NCBI GenBank assembly: GCA_003564735.1
Contig: PXEK01000387.1
Span: 1-5,200, forward strand
Source: Cryomorphaceae bacterium
GTDB taxonomy: Bacteria; Bacteroidota; Bacteroidia; Flavobacteriales_G; Salibacteraceae
DNA length: 5,200 nt
Direction: 5' to 3'
The notes under the pieces are model-generated. The model had not been told where the DNA came from and searched no databases. It was given only the letters and a program-made list of their open reading frames with translations. Numbering within the stretch: the stretch's first letter is position 1; every line of letters begins with the position of its first letter. A program made the translations under genes and the position numbers. Below are positions 1-5,200 of this stretch, piece by piece.

Positions 1-1820
1 ATAGCTAAATCAACCGTTTGTTTCACCAAGTTTTTGCGTTTATCGGCGTCTTGCTCGGTCAAGATTTTGCTAATCAGCGGGTGATTCGAATTCACCACCA
101 AGTTGAGCATCTCGGGCATATTCCCCATACCAAAGCCGCCACCGCCAACTTCCTGCTGTTCTTTCATTCGGCGAATAAACTCGGGACGCGTAATCACCAT
201 GGGGTCATCATTTTCGGTCATACTCTCAAACCTCACCTGAAATTTGTCTTTACCCGCCACATCTTCAATCACCGGCTCAATGGTTTTCTTTTGCTCATCG
301 GTAAGATTGCTTTCGGGCGCGTCTTCTTTTTCAATCAACTTGTCGATGGTATCGCCATCCACTCTCGTGAACTTTACGTTTTCCAATTTCGACTCTAAAT
401 GCTGAATAAAGTGACCTGTGAGCGGCGTTTCTAAAAGAAGCACATCGTAGCCTCTGTTTTTAGCCGCTTCAATAAAGCCGTCTTGCTCTTTTACATCTGA
501 AGCGTACAGGTGAATGATTTGATCGTTCTTGTCTTTTTGTTTTTCCTGAATCTTTTCTTTGTACTCATCAAGAGTAAAGTGTTCTCCGTCAACATTTTTA
601 AGTAGAAATGCTTTTCTCATTTTATCGAAAAACTTTTCCTCTGTGAGCATTCCATACTCAATGAATACTTTAATATCATCCCACTTCACCTCGAAGTCTT
701 TACGGTCATTCTTAAACATGGAAGCCAATTTGTCGGCCACCTTTTTGGTGATGTGACCCGAAATTTTTCGCACCGCCGCATCTTCTTGAAGATACGATCG
801 AGAAACATTGAGTGGTATATCGGGAGAATCAATAACGCCGTGCAATAAGGTTAAGAACTCCGGTACGATGTTTTCAACCGAATCTGTTATAAAAACTTGG
901 TTTGAATATAGTTGTATTTTATCTTTTTGAACCTGAATGTTGTTTTTCAGTTTCGGGAAGTACAATATACCGGTGAGGTTAAAGGGATAATCAACGTTGA
1001 GGTGAATATGGAATAAGGGCTCCTCAAAGGTAGTGGGATACAGCTCTCTGTAAAAGTTTTTGTAATCGTCGGCTTCTAAATCTGCCGGAGCTTTCTTCCA
1101 GGCCGGATTGGGGTTATTTACAATATTGTCAACCTCTTTATCTACTTGCTCAACATTTCCGTCATCATCTTTTTTACCGTCGGGATGATCTTCTTTGACT
1201 GTTTTTGTTCCAAACTTAATGGAAACAGGTAAAAACTTACAATACTTGTCAAGTATGCCGCTCAATCGGTTTTCCTCTAAAAACTCTTTTGAGTCGTCGG
1301 CAATATGTAGAATTACGTCTGTACCTACCTCTTTACGTTCAGCCGATTCAAGATTGTACTCGGGGTTCCCTTCACAAGTCCATTTTACGGCATCAGTGCC
1401 CGTGAAAGATTTGGTTACCACTTCCACTTTTTTGGCTACCATAAATGCAGAATAAAATCCTAATCCAAAGTGACCTATGATTCCGCTATCCTTGGCTTTA
1501 TCGTCATATTTTTTCAGGAACTCCTCCGCACCCGAAAAGGCGATGTCATTCAAATACTTTTGCACTTCCTCCTCTGTCATTCCCACACCGTTATCACTCA
1601 CTGAAAGTGTACCCGCCTTCTCATCTAGTTTTACTTCAACTTGTAAATCGTCGGTTTTACCGTCGTATTCGCCAATTTTCTTTAAGGTTTTAAGTTTGGA
1701 AACCGCGTCAACTGCGTTAGAAACCAACTCTCTTAAAAATATCTCATTATCAGAATATAAGAACTTCTTGATAATGGGGAAAATGTTCTCGGTTTGAACG
1801 TTAATTGTACCTTTACTCAT
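1..1820 (-). CDS. htpG: Molecular chaperone HtpG (bacterial Hsp90), C-terminus cut by window edge
   Basis: Cytosolic ATP-dependent chaperone of the Hsp90 (GHKL ATPase) family that works as a dimer on partly folded clients. Seen here: 606 uninterrupted codons from ATG at 1820-1818, with no in-frame stop before the window edge. The N-terminal ATPase domain (about 1-205) carries RELVSNAVDA with general-base Glu31 and Mg-binding Asn35, DNGVGM at 76-81, and the lid/glycine motif GHFGLGFYSAF at 116-126. A short acidic linker (about 209-232) leads to NPAW at 238-241 and the middle domain, which has PLNVSR ending in Arg341, equivalent to the catalytic arginine that contacts the ATP gamma-phosphate. 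The C-terminal part contains a glycine-rich stretch at 559-566 and NLVVNSNHPL, typical of Bacteroidota HtpG. The ORF ends at TVDLA; family members usually continue about 25 more residues with the last dimerisation helices, so this is an edge truncation and not a broken gene. The start fits the family's usual N-terminus, and no earlier in-frame start is plausible. There is no Shine-Dalgarno; the start is preceded by an A/T-rich leader and lies inside an inverted repeat (1796-1852). Confidence 0.97.
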   Translation of the reverse strand, partial: MSKGTINVQTENIFPIIKKFLYSDNEIFLRELVSNAVDAVSKLKTLKKIGEYDGKTDDLQVEVKLDEKAGTLSVSDNGVGMTEEEVQKYLNDIAFSGAEEFLKKYDDKAKDSGIIGHFGLGFYSAFMVAKKVEVVTKSFTGTDAVKWTCEGNPEYNLESAERKEVGTDVILHIADDSKEFLEENRLSGILDKYCKFLPVSIKFGTKTVKEDHPDGKKDDDGNVEQVDKEVDNIVNNPNPAWKKAPADLEADDYKNFYRELYPTTFEEPLFHIHLNVDYPFNLTGILYFPKLKNNIQVQKDKIQLYSNQVFITDSVENIVPEFLTLLHGVIDSPDIPLNVSRSYLQEDAAVRKISGHITKKVADKLASMFKNDRKDFEVKWDDIKVFIEYGMLTEEKFFDKMRKAFLLKNVDGEHFTLDEYKEKIQEKQKDKNDQIIHLYASDVKEQDGFIEAAKNRGYDVLLLETPLTGHFIQHLESKLENVKFTRVDGDTIDKLIEKEDAPESNLTDEQKKTIEPVIEDVAGKDKFQVRFESMTENDDPMVITRPEFIRRMKEQQEVGGGGFGMGNMPEMLNLVVNSNHPLISKILTEQDADKRKNLVKQTVDLA

Positions 1821-1852
1821 GGTCAAAAAAGTTTTTTACATTATTAACGTTC
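1796..1852 (-). promoter_or_regulatory. Inverted repeat bracketing the htpG start codon (candidate translational hairpin or operator pair)
   Basis: Seen directly: GAACGTTAAT at 1796-1805 is the exact reverse complement of ATTAACGTTC at 1843-1852. Four more pairs form between TGTA 1806-1809 and TACA 1837-1840 if TT 1841-1842 is bulged out. In the htpG mRNA the 5' arm covers about -32 to -17 and the 3' arm about +12 to +25 (codons 4-9). The loop of 27 nt (1836-1810) holds a symmetric A5-C-T6 tract and the AUG. Inference: folding would enclose the translation initiation region, and its A/U-rich stem could melt on heating. Alternatively, both arms contain the palindrome AACGTT and could be paired protein-binding sites. 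The coding-side arm encodes Ile-Asn-Val in a conserved part of HtpG, so part of the match may be chance. Confidence 0.4.
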
Positions 1853-1906
1853 CCTATTCAAAGGCTGTGCCGTGCCGTGGTAACTGCCATAATGACCAAT
1901 GAAAAT

Positions 1907-1942
1907 TCGCGTATTTACACTCAATACACCTATGTAACGCGA
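1907..1942 (-). repeat. Bulged 10-bp stem in the htpG leader
   Basis: TCGCG at 1907-1911 pairs with CGCGA at 1938-1942, and TTACA at 1915-1919 pairs with TGTAA at 1933-1937. A 3-nt bulge (1912-1914) lies on one side, with a 13-nt loop between. It lies about 90-120 nt upstream of the htpG start codon and no U-tract follows. It may be a leader RNA hairpin, but short bulged stems of this kind arise often by chance, so confidence is low. Confidence 0.25.
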
Positions 1943-2010
1943 GAGTTCATCAATTCGCCATTTTCACAGATTAGGAAAGTCAAACACACATGCTTTTTTT
2001 ACATTGATAA

Positions 2011-2062
2011 TCAGAACCCTGTATCAGAGGCGTAAAATACCTCATGAATGTCAGGGTTCTGA
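2011..2062. repeat. Perfect 11-bp inverted repeat downstream of the symporter gene
   Basis: TCAGAACCCTG (2011-2021) is exactly reverse-complemented at 2052-2062. The 30-nt loop can form a further inner stem, GAGG 2027-2030 with CCTC 2040-2043, extendable by three pairs around a one-base bulge, giving a long two-part hairpin. It starts about 80 nt after the symporter stop codon. On the minus strand a T-rich tract (T7 then ATTTT) precedes the stem instead of following it, and on the plus strand the stem is followed by A residues. It is therefore not a standard intrinsic terminator in either direction. It could be a processing or 3'-end-protecting hairpin for the operon mRNA, an attenuator in the htpG leader, or a protein-binding palindrome. 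Confidence 0.5.
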
Positions 2063-2141
2063 AAATAAAAAAACGGAGATATGACATTTTGTACGATTGC
2101 CTTGGTAACAACTGAATAGACGAGTCGAGTTTGGACAAATA

Positions 2142-3587
2142 CTATTGCTCTTGTCCGGCAGTTTCTACCGCATAATCCATTTTACCTTCAGATTTCGCAA
2201 TAATGGAAGATACTGCGGCGTCACCCGTAACGTTCACCACGGTTCTGCACATATCCAAAATACGGTCAATAGGAAAAATAATGGCAATCCACGCGGGATT
2301 GAGACCTACTGATTCCAACACCACAATAAGCATTATAATTCCGGCACTGGGTACAGCCGCCGACCCTATTGAAGCCAATGTAGCGGTTAAAATAATGGTG
2401 AGTTGTTGAACAAAGTCCAAATCGACAAAATGGAACTGCGCCAAGAAAATCACGGCGATGGCTTGGTACAGGCTGGTGCCGTCCATGTTAATCGTCGCCC
2501 CGATGGGTAAAACGAAACCGGTAACCTCCTCCCTCACCTTTAGGTTTTCGTTCACGCATTTCATGGTTACGGGCAGTGTAGCGGCAGATGATGAACTGGA
2601 AAAAGCCAAAAACTGCGCGGCACTCATGGCTTTAAAAAAGTCTTTGTAACTCAATTCCTTCACTACCATAACAGTAATCAAAGGGTACACTATAAAAATC
2701 ATCGCAGCCAAGCCAATTACCACAACAAGTGAGTACCAGCCTAGGGCCTCAAAAATATCCAATACGCGCCGTGGCTCGTCTCCGGCCATTTCTGAAAGTT
2801 TGCCCGCCAATAAAGCAAAAACAAAAAACGGGGCTCCTTTCATCACAATTTCCACCATTTTGATAAATATGTCGCTGGCACCACTTACAAAGCTCACCAC
2901 CGTTTTTACCCGCTCGCGCGGCAAATAAACTATGGTAACCCCAAAGAATATGGCGAAAAAGATCACTTGAAGCATCAAGCTCTCATTGAAACTGAGGAAA
3001 ATATTATCGGGAACCATATCCACGATGAATTGTAACGGACTCTCATCTTTTTGTTTGGCAGCTTTTTGTTTTTTACGCCGGACATCTTCATCGGTTTGAA
3101 GCTCGAGATTTTTTTGTTCCGCTTCACGAAGATATTTTTGATACTCGGGTTTTTGCAGGAACTGCTTATCATCCTTTACGGCAATATCATTCTCATTCGC
3201 CCAGAGTTCATAACTCAATCTATTTACGATTCGCTGTTCATCAGCGCCCAGTGTGCCCGGCTTTATAACATTGACCAACAATAACCCTACCCCTATGGCC
3301 ATTAAAGTGGTAAACAGATAAGCCCCTATGGTTTTTGCTCCCAGCCGACCCAAGCCCGTAATATCGCTGAGCCCGGTAATACCTTGAATGATCGTAAATA
3401 AAACGAGTGGTACGGCGATAAGCTTAAGGAGATTAATGAAAATTTCACCCCAGGGGGCAATCCAATTCATTGTAAAGGAACTCCACCCTAAAGCACTCGA
3501 AAGTACGGCCCACCCGGCTCCCAAAACTAAACCTATAATGATTTGAATGTGCAGCGGGAGTTTCTTCTTTTCCTTTTTCTCACTCAT
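2142..3587 (-). CDS. Dicarboxylate/amino acid:cation symporter (DAACS family, GltP/DctA type)
   Basis: Inner-membrane secondary transporter that couples inward Na+ or H+ movement to uptake of an acidic amino acid or C4-dicarboxylate. The full family signature is visible: helices 1-3 at about 12-33, 46-70 and 83-107; serine-rich hairpin HP1 with FSSSSSAATLP at 329-339; NMDGT at 367-371 in helix 7 (cation and substrate site); HP2 with AAVPSAG at 410-416; and helix 8 DMCRT...NVTGD with Asp445, Arg448, Thr449, Asn452 and Asp456. Arg448 corresponds to the arginine that binds the substrate side-chain carboxylate in GltPh, which supports an acidic substrate and argues against a neutral amino acid; glutamate, aspartate and dicarboxylates cannot be told apart. 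At 481 aa it is longer than the usual 400-440 because of a charged, Lys/Glu/Gln-rich segment (about 111-184) between helix 3 and VPDNIF, the variable external 3-4 loop of the family. The ATG lies 3 nt after the stop of the upstream gene, with no Shine-Dalgarno, so translation is probably coupled. The basic N-terminus SEKKEKKK fits a cytoplasmic end. Confidence 0.95.
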   Translation of the reverse strand: MSEKKEKKKLPLHIQIIIGLVLGAGWAVLSSALGWSSFTMNWIAPWGEIFINLLKLIAVPLVLFTIIQGITGLSDITGLGRLGAKTIGAYLFTTLMAIGVGLLLVNVIKPGTLGADEQRIVNRLSYELWANENDIAVKDDKQFLQKPEYQKYLREAEQKNLELQTDEDVRRKKQKAAKQKDESPLQFIVDMVPDNIFLSFNESLMLQVIFFAIFFGVTIVYLPRERVKTVVSFVSGASDIFIKMVEIVMKGAPFFVFALLAGKLSEMAGDEPRRVLDIFEALGWYSLVVVIGLAAMIFIVYPLITVMVVKELSYKDFFKAMSAAQFLAFSSSSSAATLPVTMKCVNENLKVREEVTGFVLPIGATINMDGTSLYQAIAVIFLAQFHFVDLDFVQQLTIILTATLASIGSAAVPSAGIIMLIVVLESVGLNPAWIAIIFPIDRILDMCRTVVNVTGDAAVSSIIAKSEGKMDYAVETAGQEQ

Positions 3588-3590
3588 GAA

Positions 3591-5081
3591 TTATCGTTGT
3601 TTTACAAAAGATTTTACCGTTACGCGTTGTTGGTTTTGTCCTGATTCTATAATCTGCAAGTGATACATACCGGCGGGCAGTTGATTAATATTCAATTGAT
3701 AGTTTGCCCCGGTCGCGGTCAAACGTTCAACTCTTAGAACGCTGCCCGTCACATCCAGAATTCTCAACTCGGCATGGGATGAACTCAAACCTTCAAGGGT
3801 GATATACTCTGTTGCGGGATTGGGATACAGTTTATAATCATCGGTTTGTACGGCAAATTTCGCTTTTTCAACGGTGGTCACGATTGAAATATTGTCGTCG
3901 ATTAAATACAGTGAATCTGCAGGATTGAACGCAGCATTTTTTCGGGTTCTGACCAAGAAAAGATCGCCCATACCTTGACCGTTCTCAAAACGTGTACCTG
4001 CCATGGTAACCGTACTGTCATCAACGTGGAGTCCGCCCACTCGGTAATCATGCTCCGATGAAAGAAGCGCCAAAGTATCCACAATACCGTTAAACGTTTC
4101 GACGGATTGATAGGCCATTTCACGTCGTCCGAACTCGTTAAATATTTCGCCCGCCCAAATACCGCCAAATGTTCCGTCTCGACGCAGTTGACTCCATGAG
4201 TTTTGGACGCTATCTGAAACGAGCTCCCACTGCATACCTTGCGAACGATCATACTTTGCGGCGAGCGCAAAAACGGAATCGTTTCGTTCCCAATCAGCCG
4301 CTATTCCAGCCTCTGCCTGATCACCAATGAAGCGCGTATCTCTTATTTTACACGTTGTACCCTGATTGAAAATGTAGGTACCCACCTCGTCAAACTCAAA
4401 ATTGTAATACTTGAGGTAACAAGCGGTTTTGAGAGAATCGGGCGACAAGGACTTCGTGAAACCGCCCACGGCATAAAACCCGGTTTGAACATCAATACTT
4501 GTAAAGCCATCATTTCGAGCACCACCGTCTAAATAGTTTTCCACCACATTCCCGTTTTCTCCAATTCTAAATATCCATGCATCTGAGTATCCGCTTGACC
4601 TACCTTGCTCCCCCACAAGCACATACCCCGAGCTAAAACTCGATGCCGGAGAAACGGAATTAATAAAATCCGGCAGTGTGGGACTTCCATAATACTCTGT
4701 CCATAAATGCTCACCCTCGGCACTCACTCGCATGACCAATCCGGAGGGAATTCCGGAGGCAGTATGAGAGTAACCCGCTAAAATAAAATCTCCCGATGCG
4801 GTTTGAATACCGTCGTTAATACGGGATGCACCGTCGGTAACAAAACTCAAACTCCATTGGTAATCGCCCAAATCGTCAAGCTTTACAACGTAAACCGTTG
4901 AACCTCCGGGTTGGGTTGTTCCCGTGCTACCCGCTATTAAATAACCTCCTGATTCATCGGCCACCAACGTAAATCCTTCATCGAAGTCGCCTGTATTCAC
5001 AATACTGTAAAGGTCTTCATTTTGAGACTGCAAAACCGATACAGTAAGTAACATTAAAATAAAAAGAAGTGTGCGCATCAT
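3591..5081 (-). CDS. Secreted propeller-like repeat protein with T9SS type A C-terminal sorting domain
   Basis: Predicted to be exported by Sec and then moved across the outer membrane by the type IX secretion system. Residues 1-20 form a signal peptide (MMR, then a Leu/Ile/Val core, ending LQSQ). The C-terminal 80 residues begin with [16 protein letters not shown] at 417-432 and end with [10 protein letters not shown] and VKSFVKQR, a classic type A sorting domain (TIGR04183-like), which is normally removed or replaced by surface attachment. Between them, about seven degenerate units of 40-50 residues (starting near 31, 87, 137, 190, 244, 294 and 343) share a pattern of a turn, GGYLIAG/GDFILAG-like strand, a YVVKLD/LVMRVS/WIFRIG strand, G-[ED]-x and an aromatic. 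Seven units suggest a beta-propeller; no catalytic motif is recognisable and the function is unknown. Only two cysteines (221, 244) are present. The start overlaps the aroC stop by 4 nt (ATGA); the second ATG (5078-5076) is an equally possible start and removes one residue. The symporter gene follows after 3 nt. Confidence 0.9.
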   Translation of the reverse strand: MMRTLLFILMLLTVSVLQSQNEDLYSIVNTGDFDEGFTLVADESGGYLIAGSTGTTQPGGSTVYVVKLDDLGDYQWSLSFVTDGASRINDGIQTASGDFILAGYSHTASGIPSGLVMRVSAEGEHLWTEYYGSPTLPDFINSVSPASSFSSGYVLVGEQGRSSGYSDAWIFRIGENGNVVENYLDGGARNDGFTSIDVQTGFYAVGGFTKSLSPDSLKTACYLKYYNFEFDEVGTYIFNQGTTCKIRDTRFIGDQAEAGIAADWERNDSVFALAAKYDRSQGMQWELVSDSVQNSWSQLRRDGTFGGIWAGEIFNEFGRREMAYQSVETFNGIVDTLALLSSEHDYRVGGLHVDDSTVTMAGTRFENGQGMGDLFLVRTRKNAAFNPADSLYLIDDNISIVTTVEKAKFAVQTDDYKLYPNPATEYITLEGLSSSHAELRILDVTGSVLRVERLTATGANYQLNINQLPAGMYHLQIIESGQNQQRVTVKSFVKQR

Positions 5082-5200
5082 TTTAACAGAGTGGTTTGAT
5101 TCAACAACAACATATCAAGAGCCGTAAGGGCAGCCATTGCCTCGACAATAGGCACGGCGCGCGGCACAACACAAGGGTCGTGTCGCCCCTTACCCTCAAT
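5078..5200 (-). CDS. aroC: Chorismate synthase, C-terminal 40 residues (5' part outside window)
   Basis: Chorismate synthase makes chorismate from 5-enolpyruvylshikimate 3-phosphate using reduced FMN, the last step of the shikimate pathway, in the cytosol. Only the last 40 codons are in the window. They read in frame from the edge as [20 protein letters not shown] followed by a hydrophobic helix ([12 protein letters not shown]) and a TGA stop at 5080-5078. The GRHDPC...[10 protein letters not shown] block is the strongly conserved C-terminal signature of AroC, so identification is secure despite the short length. The TGA overlaps the start of the T9SS-cargo gene (ATGA), so the two are almost certainly cotranscribed and probably translationally coupled. 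This small fragment is open at the window edge. Confidence 0.95.
   Translation of the reverse strand: MEGKGRHDPCVVPRAVPIVEAMAALTALDMLLLNQTTLLK

Larger units (their letters stand above)
1821..2141. other. Non-coding interval between the symporter gene and htpG (htpG leader/promoter region)
   Basis: This 321-bp stretch contains no credible gene on either strand. It must hold the 3' end of the upstream operon and, presumably, the htpG promoter and leader. Visible structure includes an 11-bp inverted repeat (2011-2062), a bulged 10-bp stem (1907-1942), a short GTGCC tandem (1867-1880) and the left-hand part of the start-codon inverted repeat. I could not find a convincing Bacteroidota promoter (TAnnTTTG with an upstream TTTG); the nearest match, TGTGTTTG on the minus strand at 1988-1981, lacks the A and a good -33 element. 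No CIRCE-type operator is visible. Confidence 0.75.

Noticed and set aside
18..1797. Several plus-strand open frames of 65-126 codons opposite htpG (18-398, 559-756, 1195-1455, 1477-1797)
   Set aside because: They lie antisense inside an intact, highly conserved htpG reading frame and their translations show no family motif; they are shadow frames.
1867..1880. Short tandem GTGCC repeat in the leader
   Set aside because: Fewer than three copies of a 5-mer; too short to be a meaningful repeat or operator without comparative data.
1981..1988. TGTGTTTG on the minus strand as a Bacteroidota -7 promoter element for htpG
   Set aside because: It misses the conserved A of TAnnTTTG and has no clear TTTG-like -33 element at the right distance; too weak to annotate.
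1805..2035. Plus-strand 76-codon open frame across the htpG start and leader
   Set aside because: It begins antisense to the first htpG codons, has no recognisable motif or initiation signal, and ends within the 11-bp inverted repeat; probably chance.
1980..2087. Minus-strand 35-codon open frame (ATG at 2087-2085) in the htpG leader, a possible leader peptide
   Set aside because: The reading frame is uninterrupted, but there is no initiation signal, homology or codon pattern to support translation, and it runs through the inverted repeat, which explains its sequence better.
2203..3284. Frames of 63-77 codons overlapping the symporter gene on either strand
   Set aside because: The symporter frame carries every family motif from end to end; the overlapping frames are shadows without motifs.
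3902..4723. Alternative frames (60-122 codons) inside the T9SS-cargo gene
   Set aside because: The main frame is continuous from signal peptide to sorting domain, so these out-of-frame ORFs are not evidence of frameshift or nested genes.
1..5200. Mobile element, CRISPR, phage or defence island
   Set aside because: No transposase, integrase, long terminal repeats, regularly spaced repeats or defence-related domains are visible; the genes are common chromosomal ones.

Overview
The window looks like an ordinary chromosomal segment of a Bacteroidota bacterium, probably a Flavobacteriia/Cryomorphaceae-like lineage. Three things support this: a secreted protein with a C-terminal type IX secretion (T9SS, type A) sorting domain, which is essentially confined to this phylum; an HtpG with the glycine/methionine-rich insert and short charged linker seen in Bacteroidota homologues; and no Shine-Dalgarno sequence before any visible start codon. 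All genes lie on the minus strand, so transcription runs from high to low coordinates.

Layout in the direction of transcription: (1) 5200-5078, the last 40 codons of aroC (chorismate synthase), cut by the window edge; (2) 5081-3591, a 496-aa secreted protein with about seven propeller-like sequence repeats and a T9SS sorting domain, whose start overlaps the aroC stop as ATGA; (3) 3587-2142, a 481-aa dicarboxylate/amino acid:cation symporter (DAACS family) starting 3 nt after the previous stop and carrying an unusually long charged loop; (4) 2141-1821, a 321-bp non-coding interval with several inverted repeats; (5) 1820-1, htpG (Hsp90 chaperone), intact in frame but missing its last few tens of codons at the window edge.

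The first three genes are so tightly packed that they very probably form one operon with translational coupling, although no shared pathway is obvious: aromatic amino-acid precursor synthesis, a surface or secreted protein, and acidic amino-acid/dicarboxylate uptake. htpG is separated by a leader-sized gap and is probably its own transcription unit.

I see no mobile element, CRISPR array, tRNA or rRNA, and no convincing new multi-gene system. The most interesting signal is a perfect 10-bp inverted repeat, extendable by 4 bp across a 2-nt bulge, that brackets the htpG start codon and places the whole initiation region in a 27-nt loop. It is a candidate RNA thermosensor or operator pair for a heat-shock gene. 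A second perfect 11-bp inverted repeat lies further up the same leader, without the U-tract expected of an intrinsic terminator.
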